Assembly: GCA_963843455.1 (NCBI GenBank) | Contig: CAWJKE010000010.1 | Location: 1-64,000 of the forward strand | Reading direction: 5' to 3' | Origin: CAIQPS01 sp963843455 | GTDB taxonomy: Bacteria > Actinomycetota > Thermoleophilia > RBG-16-64-13 | DNA: 64,000 bases | Shown: positions 52,206 to 60,409 of the stretch, piece after piece | Layout: every line of letters starts with the position of its first letter | Position numbering within the stretch: position 1 is the stretch's first letter | The notes under the pieces: model-generated | What the model was told of the DNA's origin: nothing | Database searches by the model: none | What the model saw: the letters and a program-made list of their open reading frames with translations, nothing else | Program-made: the position numbers and the translations under genes

Positions 52206-53201
52206 CTATTCGGCCGTAGCCGCGTTGGGGATGAACAACGCCTCGCCGTACTTGTCAACTCCGTACGTCCCGATGACGTTCTGCTGCACATCCGGGGAGA
52301 TGATCCAGTTCATGAAGTCGTTGCCGCCCTGCACGTTCTTGGCCTTCGCGCAGGTGATGACGTGGTACTGGTTGAACAGCGCCTTGTCGCCCTCGACGAC
52401 GAGCTCCAGGCCCTTTAGGGAGTCCTTCTTGGCCAGCCACGTAGCCCGGTCGGTCAGCGTGTAGCCGCTCTTCTGGTCGGAGATGGTCAAGGTCTCGCCC
52501 ATCCCCTGCCCGGTGGTCTGGTACCAGGAGCCGGTTGGAGTCTCGGTCACGGCTTGAGTGACACCGGCCGCTTTCCACAGGGTCAGCTCTTTTGCGTTGG
52601 TCCCCGACTTGTCGCCCCGGCTGAAGAACAGGGACTTCGTGTCGGCGATCTGCTTGAAGGCCGCCGCCGCGTCGGTCATGCCCTTGATCTTGGCAGGATC
52701 GGCGGGCGGGCCGACGATGACGAAGTCGTTGTACATGACGGCTTTACGATCCACCCCGTAGCCGGCCTTCATGAACTCCGTCTCGGCGGCGGGTGAGTGG
52801 ACCAGGAGCACGTCGGCGTCACCGGTCTGGCCCAGTTTCAAAGCCTCACCGCTGCCCACGGCGACGACCTTGACGTTGTACTGCGGGAACGCCTTGGTAA
52901 AGGCCGGGATCAGCACATCGAACAGCCCGGAATCCTGGGTCGAGGTCGTCGAGGCCAGCACGAGGTCGCTCTTGGCGGCCACGCTGGTCGTGGTTTCCGC
53001 GGGCGCGGTCGTGCTTGGAGCCGCGGTGGTAGTCGGTGCCATAGTGGTCGTCGACTGAGCCGCGGTCGTGGTGGTCGCGGTGCTGGTGCCGCATGCGGTC
53101 ACCATGAGCGCGAGACCGAGGACAAGGGCAAGAGCCAGGGCTATGCCGAGCCCCAGGCTCCTGCGACGATGAAGTCGTTTGGATAATGCATCACCCATCA
53201 T
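52206..53201 (-). CDS. tupA: TupA: tungstate-binding lipoprotein
   Basis: A protein of 331 residues. Basic N-terminus, hydrophobic segment and lipobox 'MVTACG', then a ~40-residue Thr/Ala/Pro linker like that of LivJ. The binding domain starts 'DLVLASTTSTQDSGLFDVLI', containing the TTS oxyanion signature of TupA, with 'AVGSGEALKLGQTGDADVLL', 'FFSRGDKSGTNAKELTLWK' and 'GSWYQTTGQGMGETL'. It captures tungstate with high affinity outside the cell. ATG 53201 follows AGGAGGGG at seven bases. First gene of tupABC; the 57-aa gene and mobA-mobB follow in the same direction. Confidence 0.92.
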   Translation of the reverse strand: MMGDALSKRLHRRRSLGLGIALALALVLGLALMVTACGTSTATTTTAAQSTTTMAPTTTAAPSTTAPAETTTSVAAKSDLVLASTTSTQDSGLFDVLIPAFTKAFPQYNVKVVAVGSGEALKLGQTGDADVLLVHSPAAETEFMKAGYGVDRKAVMYNDFVIVGPPADPAKIKGMTDAAAAFKQIADTKSLFFSRGDKSGTNAKELTLWKAAGVTQAVTETPTGSWYQTTGQGMGETLTISDQKSGYTLTDRATWLAKKDSLKGLELVVEGDKALFNQYHVITCAKAKNVQGGNDFMNWIISPDVQQNVIGTYGVDKYGEALFIPNAATAE

Positions 53202-53224
53202 GTGCGTACCCCTCCTAGTGCCTG

Positions 53225-53244
53225 ATTATATGTTTGCAAGCATA
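53225..53244 (-). promoter_or_regulatory. tupA promoter -10 box with overlapping palindromic operator
   Basis: TATAAT (53225-53230) on the minus strand lies about 25 bases before the tupA start. A 16-bp near-perfect palindrome, TATGTTTGCAAGCATA (53229-53244), overlaps the -10 and fills the spacer towards the -35. This geometry is expected of a repressor site, possibly for oxyanion-dependent control. It does not match the E. coli ModE consensus. Confidence 0.55.
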
Positions 53245-53336
53245 CATCATGTACAAGTTTCCTGGTCCAAAGTGGGGATACTCTCCCCCTATCGCATCCC
53301 AGCCGATAGAATCGGGTAGTAACAGTCGAGGAGGTG

Positions 53337-54167
53337 ATGGTGCCTGGGTTCGATCGGATACTGGCCGCGTACGAGCACGGCATGCAGAAGCTGGCCGACG
53401 AACTGGTCGCCGAGCTCGACCCGACGGACGAAGAGCGCGGGCATCTGCTGCTGGTTTCCCAGCTGGCCCAGTCACTCGTCCGGACCTACGATTCTTTCCA
53501 TCTCGACCGGGGGCCCGCCCTGGATGCCACCAGGTCGGTCATGTATGCCGCGGCAAACCAGCCAGACCGCAGGGTGCTCAATGTTCCGCTTCGCACTCTG
53601 GTAGACAACAATACCCTCACCGGGGTCGAGGCCCGCCTGCTTTCGGGCTCCTTGAACCTCAAGCGGACGATACTCGTGAGCGGCGGCGCGAACGTGGGCA
53701 AGTCCACGCTACTCAACGCCCTCATCAACATGCTGCCCCGGGACAACCGGATCGTCGGAGTGGACGATGTAGACGACGAGCTCCCCGCGCTTCGAGACCG
53801 CTCGTTCGTGGTGCAGCTCACCGCCAAGAAGGGGACGTCTGCGCGGGCCAGTGTCTTTCGCAAGGCCGCTGACATGAAACCCACCTGGGTCGTCGCCGGA
53901 GAACTGCTGCAGCGCGAAGGCCCGGTCTTCTTCCAAACCCTCGCTCCCGGGACCTCGGGCCTCGCCACGGTGGAGTCCCCCGACCCTCAGTTGACCCTCG
54001 CGGATTGGCTCTCGATGAGCCGGGAGATCGGCGCGCAAATCACGGCGGTAAGGCCGCTCTTCGTGCACATGGAGCGAGATCACGGGGGCAGACCCCGCAT
54101 CCAGAGACTGGTCGAAGCCGTCGTCGACGGGGGGCGGCCCATCCTCACCGCCTACCGGCCGGGCTGA
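53337..54167 (+). CDS. Orphan CpaF/VirB11-like P-loop ATPase
   Basis: About 276 residues. A helical N-terminal region (~1-85) is followed by a secretion-ATPase-like core: Walker A 'VSGGANVGKSTLLNALINML', 'RIVGVDDVDDELPAL' in place of the usual acidic box, 'FRKAADMKPTWVVAGELLQR' (Walker B/Asp-box region) and 'PGTSGLATVESPDPQLTLAD' (His-box region, where the canonical 'TVHA' is replaced by 'TVES'). It may therefore be altered in catalysis. No pilus, Tad or secretion gene lies nearby. The start is ambiguous (ATG 53337 or GTG 53340) after AGGAGG. Divergent from tupA. Function unknown. Confidence 0.72.
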   Translation: MVPGFDRILAAYEHGMQKLADELVAELDPTDEERGHLLLVSQLAQSLVRTYDSFHLDRGPALDATRSVMYAAANQPDRRVLNVPLRTLVDNNTLTGVEARLLSGSLNLKRTILVSGGANVGKSTLLNALINMLPRDNRIVGVDDVDDELPALRDRSFVVQLTAKKGTSARASVFRKAADMKPTWVVAGELLQREGPVFFQTLAPGTSGLATVESPDPQLTLADWLSMSREIGAQITAVRPLFVHMERDHGGRPRIQRLVEAVVDGGRPILTAYRPG

Positions 54168-54212
54168 CCGGTCCCGGTCACGAGCCGGCACGCTACCCGG
54201 CGGCCTGTCCCG

Positions 54213-56293
54213 TCAGCGGCCGCGCTCGTCGCCCAGAAGCGACCGCAACCCGGCCTCGTCGAGCAATTGCACGCCCAGTTCCCGCGCCTTCGCCAGCTTC
54301 GAGCCGGGCTCTTCGCCCACCAGGACGTAGTCGGTCTTCGCGCTCACCGATCCGGTCACCCGCCCGCCCGCGGCCACAATGAGGTCGGTGGCTTCCTCCC
54401 GGGAGAGCGTCGGCAACATGCCGGTGAGCACCAGCGTCTTGCCGGTGAGCGGCCCGGCCGCTCGGCCGGCGCCCTCGCCCTCGCGCGTGGCCTCCGAGAC
54501 GGGCGATTCCATCGTCACCCCGGCCGCCTCCAACCTGTCGACCAGGTCGGCGTTCCGCGGGTCCCTGAAGAAGTCCAGACGCTCTCGGCTATCACCGGAC
54601 CGATGCCCGGAGTCTCGCTGATAGCCTCCTGAGTCGCCTCCCGCAGCGCGGCCATGCGGCCGAACCGGCGCACCAGCAACTCCGCGTTCTCTCCGCCCAC
54701 GTGGGGGATCCCCAGGGCCCAGAGGACGCGGGCCAGAGGCCGTTGTTTCGACGCCTCGATGGCGTTGACGATGTTGTCGGCCGACTTCTCGCCGAGCCGG
54801 TCCAGCGCGGCCAACTCCGGCGCCTCGAGTTCATAGAGATCGGCCGCGTCCCGGATCATCTCCATCTCCAGCAGACGCTCCACCAGCCGGTCGCCGACCC
54901 GGTCGATGTCCATAGCCCCCTTGCTCACGAAGTGCTTGACGGCCTCAGCTCGTTTCGCCGGACAATCCGGGTTGGGGCAACGTACGGCCACTTCTCCCGG
55001 CGTCCGGAGCACAGGGGTCCCGCAAAAGGGGCACTGCTCGGGCATATGGAAAGGCCGTTCCGCCCCGGTCCGCAGATCGGTCAACGGCGCCACCACCTGC
55101 GGGATGACGTCTCCGGCCCGCTGCACGACCACCACGTCGCCTTCGCGCAGGTCCTTGCGCAGGATGTCCTCCTCGTTGTGGAGCGTGGCCTTCTCCACCG
55201 TCACCCCGCCGACCTCGACCGGGTCGAGTTCGGCCCAGGGATTCAGCACCCCGGTTCGGCCCACATTGATGTGGATCTTCCGCAAGCGGGTCTGGGCCGT
55301 CGTCGGGGCGAACTTGTACGCGACCGCCCAACGGGGGTCGCGTCCCACGGAACCCAGCGCAGCCTGCAGGCGGCGATCGTCGAGCTTCACGACGACGCCG
55401 TCGATGTCGTAGTCCAGTTCCTCTCGCCGATCCCGCCAGGCGCGGCAACCGTCGACGATCTCGTCGAGGGTGGTCGCCGTCCGCGTGTCGGGATTCACCC
55501 GGAAGCCTTCCTTCTTTAGCCACTCGAGCGTCTCGTGATGGGTGGCGAACTGCATGCCCTCCAGGTATCCCACCCCGTAGAACCAGGCGGCAAGAGGCCG
55601 GGAGGCGGTCACCCGGGGATCGAGCTGCCGCAGCGACCCGGCCGCGGCGTTGCGGGGGTTGGCAAAGGTGGATTCGCCGGCTCCAATGCGCTGCTCGTTG
55701 AGCTGAGCGAAGGCCCGCAGAGGCAGGTAGACCTCCCCACGCGCCTCGGCGACCTCCGGGTAGGGGGCTGCTCCGGGCAGCATCGCCAGTGGCACCGTGG
55801 GGATGGTCCGCAGGTTGGAGGTGACGTCTTCGCCGATGTCACCGTTGCCTCGCGTCGCCCCCACGGCAAGCCGGCCGGACTCGTAGCGCAGAGAGATCGC
55901 CAGACCATCGATCTTTGGTTCGAGTACGAAGCGAAGGGGGTCGGTGGTCGCCCCCGCGGCGGCGGGCGCTTCCACGTCCGCAACCAGCTTGACCACGCGC
56001 GCGTGCCACGCCCGCAGTTCATCTTCGTTCTTTGCGTTGGCCAAGGAGAGCATGGGCTCTCCGTGACGCACTTGGACAAACCCGGCCAACGGTTCTCCGC
56101 CGACCCGCTGCGTTGGGGAATCGGCGGTGACCAGTTCGGGGTGAGCGGTTTCGAGTCCCAGAAGGTCCCGGTAGAGAGCGTCGTACTCGGCGTCAGAGAT
56201 CTCGGGTGAGTCGAGGACGTAGTAGCGGTACTCGTGATGCCGGATGAGTTCACGTACTTCCGCCAGCCGCCGCTCCACTCCGCCTTCAGTCAC
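54213..56293 (-). CDS. ligA: LigA: NAD-dependent DNA ligase (one frame break)
   Basis: About 693 residues across a single-base deletion near 54578. It has 'HHEYRYYVLDSPEISDAEYD', the adenylated Lys127 in 'EPKIDGLAISLRYESG', the OB-fold region 'GVTVEKATLHNEEDILRKDL', the zinc finger 'CPFCGTPVLRTPGE' with 'CPNPDC', the HhH domain ('ETPGIGPVIAESV') and after the break a C-terminal BRCT domain ('LTGKTLVLTGMLPTLSREEA', 'TDYVLVGEEPGSKLAKARE'). Essential for replication and repair, so the break is almost certainly not real. GTG 56293 follows AGGAGGCTGGTAG. Confidence 0.95.
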
Positions 56294-56304
56294 CTACCAG
56301 CCTC

Positions 56305-56949
56305 CTACACCCCCAGGACACCCGCCAACTCAGGGATAGTATGGACCAGCCGCTCCGGCTTTTCAGCAGCCAGCGCCTGTATATCGAACACACCCCAGCT
56401 TACGCCGATGGCGGTCACCCGGGCGGCGTGCGCCGCCTGGATATCGGCGGGACTGTCACCGATGTAGGCCGCATCCTCCGGGGCCGTGTGCAGCTCGGCC
56501 AGACAGAACAGGATGGGTTCCGCCGAAGGCTTGTTGCCGGGGGCCTCGTCGCAGCAGACGGTGGAGCCAAAGTAGCCCTCGATGCCGGTGAGGTCGAAGG
56601 CCATCTGCGTGGTCGCTCTGGACTTGGAGGTGACCAGCCCCAGTTTGACCCCCGCCTGCGTCAGCCGGTCCAGCAGGTCCAGCATGCCGTCGTAGAGCTT
56701 GAGCATGCGGTCGTGCTCGCGATGGTTGAAATCCCGGTACACCTCGACCAGTTCGTCGGCATTCTCGGGGCTGATGCGCACCATCTGCTCCCGGAGCGGC
56801 GTGCCCACGTGCTGCACCGCCTCCTCGCGCGAGGCTTCCCGGCCCAGGACTTCCCGGATGGCGTACTGGAAGGAGAGCGTGATCAGTTCCACGGAGTCGA
56901 CGAGGGTACCGTCGAGATCGAACACCACCGCTTTGAACACGGGGCGCAT
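56305..56949 (-). CDS. HAD-family phosphatase (PpaX/phosphoglycolate-phosphatase-like)
   Basis: A protein of 214 residues. HAD motifs: I 'KAVVFDLDGTLVDSVELI', II 'LGLVTSKSRATTQ', III 'GNKPSAEPILFCL', IV 'AAYIGDSPADIQAAHA'. A helical cap lies between I and II. Closest in style to pyrophosphatase PpaX and phosphoglycolate phosphatase. The ATG at 56949 overlaps the surE stop (TGATG) and ends 11 bases before ligA, so it is translationally coupled to surE. Substrate unproven; phosphate, pyrophosphate or a sugar phosphate. Confidence 0.88.
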   Translation of the reverse strand: MRPVFKAVVFDLDGTLVDSVELITLSFQYAIREVLGREASREEAVQHVGTPLREQMVRISPENADELVEVYRDFNHREHDRMLKLYDGMLDLLDRLTQAGVKLGLVTSKSRATTQMAFDLTGIEGYFGSTVCCDEAPGNKPSAEPILFCLAELHTAPEDAAYIGDSPADIQAAHAARVTAIGVSWGVFDIQALAAEKPERLVHTIPELAGVLGV

Positions 56950-57797
56950 CAGCACCCACCGTTGCCGGCGTCGGTGCCGCCCTCTTCGGTGCTCAGAGCG
57001 TCTTCCCAAGAGCGCAGCCGGTCGAGAGCCTCATGCGACATGAGGTCGAACTGTAGAGGGGTGACCGAGACATACCCTTCCGCCACCGCCTCGAAGTCCG
57101 TACCCGGGGCCTGGTGATAGCCCAGATCGTCGTTGTAGATGTGGTACTGGCGGCGATTGCCGCTGGTGGCGCGGTGCTCGACCTTGTCCCCATAGATGCG
57201 CCTTCCCAGAACCGTCAGCCGGGCGCCCTCGAGCTCCTCCCACGGACGATCGGGGCAGTTCACGTTGAGCAGCGTCTTGGCCGGAAAGCCATTCGCCAGA
57301 GCGACGGACACCAGCCGGCGGGCGAAGCGCGCCGGCACCCTGAGGTCGTAGCCGGGGTGGTAGCCGTGAGCCGATAGGGCGATGGCCGGGATATCCAGCA
57401 TGATGCCCTCAAAAGCGGCGGCAACGGTGCCTGAGTAAGTGATGTCGTCTCCGAGATTCTCGCCCAGGTTGATGCCCGAGACGATAATGTCCGGGGCGCG
57501 GTCGAGCAGGCCCAGTGCAGCCATGCGCACGCAGTCGACCGGAGTGCCGTCGGTGCTATAGGCCAGGCTGCCGTCCGGCAACTCGACTTCCTCCACCCAG
57601 AGCGGAGCGTGCATGGTGATGCTGCGGGCGGCGCCAGAGCGGTTCTGGTCGGGCGCGACTATCTGCACGTCACCCAGCGGATCGAGCTCGGATTTGAGGA
57701 TGCTCAGACCGGGTGAGGTGACTCCATCGTCGTTCGTGAGAACGATGAGCGGGCGGCGGCGGCCGAAGGCTATCAGCTCGCAGTCCCTACCGGCCAT
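56949..57797 (-). CDS. surE: SurE: 5'/3'-nucleotidase
   Basis: A protein of 282 residues. It has the metal-binding 'LIVLTNDDGVTSPGLSIL' (Asp23, Asp24), 'QIVAPDQNRSGAARSITMH', 'YSTDGTPVDCVRMAALGLL' and 'DIIVSGINLGENLGDDITYS'. SurE removes phosphate from nucleoside monophosphates in stationary-phase or stress metabolism. ATG 57797 has no strong ribosome site; it lies 14 bases after the fmdB stop. The last ~30 residues form an acidic Gly-rich tail. Confidence 0.93.
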   Translation of the reverse strand: MAGRDCELIAFGRRRPLIVLTNDDGVTSPGLSILKSELDPLGDVQIVAPDQNRSGAARSITMHAPLWVEEVELPDGSLAYSTDGTPVDCVRMAALGLLDRAPDIIVSGINLGENLGDDITYSGTVAAAFEGIMLDIPAIALSAHGYHPGYDLRVPARFARRLVSVALANGFPAKTLLNVNCPDRPWEELEGARLTVLGRRIYGDKVEHRATSGNRRQYHIYNDDLGYHQAPGTDFEAVAEGYVSVTPLQFDLMSHEALDRLRSWEDALSTEEGGTDAGNGGC

Positions 57798-57811
57798 GCG
57801 GGAGGGGCCGC

Positions 57812-58147
57812 TCAGTCGTTCTTGGTGGTCGCTGCCGCCGGCGCGGGCTCGCTCGCGGTAGCCGCCGGCGGCTTGGCCGTGTCGGAGGAAGCCTTCTCGT
57901 CGCTCGAAGGGGACGAATCGGTACTTCCCCCGTTGCCCGTGGCAGTGCCGGCCGAGCCGAGAGCGTTCTTCTTGGCATAGTCGGTGCTGTAGAAGCCGTT
58001 ACCCTTGAAATGGACGGCAACAGGGAACAACAGCCGCCTGACCGGCTCCCCGCAGACCTCGCATTCCTTGACGGGGTCGTCAGACATGCGCTGGAAGCGC
58101 TCGAACTGATGCTCACACGCCAGACATCTGTATTCGTATGTAGGCAA
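57812..58147 (-). CDS. FmdB-family zinc-ribbon protein
   Basis: A protein of 111 residues. N-terminal FmdB/CxxC-CxxC domain 'PTYEYRCLACEHQFERFQRM' and 'KECEVCGEPVRRLLFPVAVH', 'FKGNGFYSTDY'; the remainder is a Ser/Ala/Pro/Thr-rich disordered tail. The TTG start at 58147 follows GAGGAGGATC. The family was named for a putative regulator beside amidase/formamidase genes, but function is uncertain. It heads the fmdB-surE-HAD-ligA run and has a CIRCE element 70-90 bases upstream. Confidence 0.85.
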   Translation of the reverse strand: MPTYEYRCLACEHQFERFQRMSDDPVKECEVCGEPVRRLLFPVAVHFKGNGFYSTDYAKKNALGSAGTATGNGGSTDSSPSSDEKASSDTAKPPAATASEPAPAAATTKND

Positions 58148-58178
58148 GGCTGGTGATCCTCCTCGTATTGCCTCGATT

Positions 58179-58184
58179 AGTATA
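58179..58184 (-). promoter_or_regulatory. -10 box upstream of fmdB
   Basis: TATACT on the minus strand, about 32 bases before the fmdB start. The -35 region is poor (TGCAGA at 16 bases). It lies 30 bases downstream of the CIRCE element. Confidence 0.45.
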
Positions 58185-58214
58185 CCGGAACCGGGGCGCC
58201 TCTGCAGGCCCTTC

Positions 58215-58239
58215 TGGCACTCACAAGGCGAGAGTGCCA
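58215..58239. promoter_or_regulatory. CIRCE element (HrcA operator)
   Basis: TGGCACTC (58215-58222), exactly nine bases, then GAGTGCCA (58232-58239). This matches the CIRCE consensus TTAGCACTC-N9-GAGTGCTAA with the G/C substitutions usual in high-GC actinobacteria. It lies upstream of fmdB and just past the end of the dnaK-hspR operon. No T tract follows, so a terminator is less likely. No hrcA or groESL is in the window. Confidence 0.7.
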
Positions 58240-58251
58240 AGTCGCGGCGGC

Positions 58252-58812
58252 TCAGCGATTCCGGTTCCAGGCGAGGTAGGCGGCGAAGAGCATCACGATC
58301 CAGTTGATGATCCCGCCCGCAGACAGCGCAAAGACAGCCGTGTTCCAGTTGACACCGTAGCTGATGAAGGCGGCCGTGACGGGAGGGAGCAAGAAGGCCC
58401 ACAGCGTAGCGCCCGCGGCGGTTACTGCCGTCTTCAGCCCGTGATAGCGGCCGGAGGTCCGGCTGATCACTTCGCCGACGACATACCCGATGCCGGCGGA
58501 CACGAAAATGAACACGAAGAAGAACCGGATGCTGCCCAGGATGTAGTAGTAGACGAAGCCCAAGGCGGTCGCCGTCCCCAAGCCCGCGGCGATGGCCAGA
58601 AGGAACTTGCTGGTCTTGAGGCTGGCCAGGGCCGACCGAGGCGGCGTGGCGCATTCCTTGCACTTGATGCCGACCGCCGAATAGACCATGCAGTCGGGAC
58701 AGAGTGGTTTGCCGCAGTCGCTGCACGTGACCATCGTCAAGCGGTTGGAGTGGTTGGCGCAGGGTTGCTCTTTGGCCCCCGGCAGCACGTGGGTGGGCTG
58801 CCCTTCGCTCAC
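58252..58812 (-). CDS. B-box-type zinc-finger membrane protein
   Basis: A protein of 186 residues. N-terminal Cys/His finger 'PCANHSNRLTMVTCSDCGKP', 'LCPDCMVYSAVGIKCKECAT' (B-box-like, about residues 17-55), then four hydrophobic helices ('FLLAIAAGLGTATALGFVYY', 'FFFVFIFVSAGIGYVVGEVI'). GTG 58812 overlaps the hspR stop, so it is translationally coupled to the heat-shock operon. Actinobacterial B-box membrane proteins are common but uncharacterised. A role in membrane-protein quality control is only suggested by location. Confidence 0.8.
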   Translation of the reverse strand: MSEGQPTHVLPGAKEQPCANHSNRLTMVTCSDCGKPLCPDCMVYSAVGIKCKECATPPRSALASLKTSKFLLAIAAGLGTATALGFVYYYILGSIRFFFVFIFVSAGIGYVVGEVISRTSGRYHGLKTAVTAAGATLWAFLLPPVTAAFISYGVNWNTAVFALSAGGIINWIVMLFAAYLAWNRNR

Positions 58813-59261
58813 CGTCTACCGCGGCGCTGGTCTGTGAGGACGATGATCTGCCCCGGGCCGGCGAGCGGGACGAGTTCCTTGCGGTAGCTGCGGTGAACGG
58901 CCTCCAGCTCTTCCCTTGCCTCCGCCGCCAGCCTGTCCATCTCGGTCTGGAGCTGGTCCAGACGGCGCTGCAGCGTATCGAGTTGCTCTTCCATCTGGAG
59001 CACCCGCTCGACGCCGGCGAGATTCAGCCCACAGTCCGCGACGAGTTGCTGTATGCGGTGCAGGCGCTCGACGTCGGCCAGCGAATAGAGACGCGTGCTC
59101 TTGGACGAACGCCGAGGACGGATAAGACCACGCCGTTCGTACATCCTCAGGGTCTGCGGATGCATATCGGCAAGCTCGGCGGCCACCGAGATCATGAAGA
59201 CCGGCCTCATCTTGTCCTCAAAAGGCATCTTGTTCTCTTCCGTGAGGGAGCGTGTCGCCAT
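58809..59261 (-). CDS. hspR: HspR: MerR-family heat-shock repressor
   Basis: A protein of 150 residues. It has MerR winged helix 'VFMISVAAELADMHPQTLRM', 'YERRGLIRPRRSSKSTRLYS', followed by a long coiled coil ('EEQLDTLQRRLDQLQTEMDR'). HspR represses dnaK operons by binding HAIR inverted repeats, with DnaK as co-repressor. It is the fifth gene of its own regulated operon (dnaK-hsp20-grpE-dnaJ-hspR), and a HAIR-like site overlaps the dnaK promoter. ATG 59261 is 18 bases after dnaJ. The N-terminal ~20 residues before the HTH are longer than usual. Confidence 0.92.
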   Translation of the reverse strand: MATRSLTEENKMPFEDKMRPVFMISVAAELADMHPQTLRMYERRGLIRPRRSSKSTRLYSLADVERLHRIQQLVADCGLNLAGVERVLQMEEQLDTLQRRLDQLQTEMDRLAAEAREELEAVHRSYRKELVPLAGPGQIIVLTDQRRGRR

Positions 59262-59279
59262 GATAAACCATCCCCGCGG

Positions 59280-60401
59280 CTAGGCCGACCAGCCGACGCG
59301 GCCCTCGCGCGGATCGTCATTTCGCGATTCGGCGAACTTCTTCAGCAGGTCTTTCTGCTCTCCGCTCAGCTTTTCGGGAACCACGACCTTGATTCGGGCG
59401 AGCAGATCGCCTCTGCCCGAGGCTCCAAGCCGGGGGGCTCCTTTGCCTTTGAGTTTGAGCATCTTGCCGTCCTGAGTCCCCGGCGGGATCTTCAAACCGA
59501 CGCTTCCTTCCGGGGTGGGGACGCGCACGGTGGCCCCGAGCGCCGCTTCGACCATGGTCACCGGCACCTCCACCACAAGGTCGGCGCCTCGGCGTTCGAA
59601 CACGGGGCTTTCCTCAACCTGGGCGATCACGTAGAGATCGCCGGGGGCACCGCCGCGCTGCCCGGGCTCGCCCTTGCCTTTGAGCCGGATCTTGGTCCCA
59701 TCTTTGACGCCTGCCGGCAGTGGGACGGTGAACTTCTTGAGAGCCCGGCCAGCTCCCGTGCCGCCGCACGCGGCACACGGGTCCTCTGTCACCTTTCCGG
59801 CACCGCCGCAACTGGGGCAAGGCTGGTTGATGGAGAAGAACCCCTGACTCGCGTTCACGCTTCCCCGTCCCTGGCACTGAGGACAGACCGTCGGACTGGT
59901 ACCGGGCTTCGCTCCGGTGCCACCACAGGCCTCGCAACCGACCGTCTGGGGGACGCTGATCTTCGTCGTGACGCCCTTGAGCGCATCATCGAATGACAGC
60001 TTGACCGACACGCTCACGTCCTCGCCGCGCTCCGGTGCCCGTTGCCGGCGACCGCCGCCAAATCCGCCGAACCCTCCCCCGCCGAACAGGTTTCCGAAGA
60101 GGTCGCCCCAGTCACCGCCCATCGGCGGCGCCTGCTGACCCTGATACGTGCCCCCGCGGCGGGCGCCCTGTCCGAAGAACGGGGTGGGCCCGGCGTCGTA
60201 CTGTTTCCGCTTGTCGTCGTCGGAAAGGACTTCATAGGCGCTGGAGACTTCCTTGAACTTCTCCTCAGCCTTGGGATCGTTGGGATTGGCGTCGGGATGG
60301 TACTTGCGGGCTAGCTTCCGGTAGGCCTTCTTGATCTCGTCATGGGTGGCAGATTTCTTGACGCCCAGGACGTCGTAGTAGTCGCGTTCGCCGGCAGCCA
60401 T
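59280..60401 (-). CDS. dnaJ: DnaJ: Hsp40 co-chaperone
   Basis: A protein of 373 residues. J-domain with HPD ('KLARKYHPDANPNDPKAEEK'), a Gly/Phe-rich segment ('LFGNLFGGGGFGGFGGGRRQ'), and four zinc-binding CxxCxG repeats ('CEACGGTG', 'CPQCQGRG', 'CPSCGGAG', 'CAACGGTG'), then the C-terminal substrate-binding barrels. It delivers clients to DnaK and stimulates its ATPase. Third partner in the operon after grpE, nine bases away. Full length. Confidence 0.97.
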   Translation of the reverse strand: MAAGERDYYDVLGVKKSATHDEIKKAYRKLARKYHPDANPNDPKAEEKFKEVSSAYEVLSDDDKRKQYDAGPTPFFGQGARRGGTYQGQQAPPMGGDWGDLFGNLFGGGGFGGFGGGRRQRAPERGEDVSVSVKLSFDDALKGVTTKISVPQTVGCEACGGTGAKPGTSPTVCPQCQGRGSVNASQGFFSINQPCPSCGGAGKVTEDPCAACGGTGAGRALKKFTVPLPAGVKDGTKIRLKGKGEPGQRGGAPGDLYVIAQVEESPVFERRGADLVVEVPVTMVEAALGATVRVPTPEGSVGLKIPPGTQDGKMLKLKGKGAPRLGASGRGDLLARIKVVVPEKLSGEQKDLLKKFAESRNDDPREGRVGWSA

Positions 60402-60409
60402 GTCTTTGC

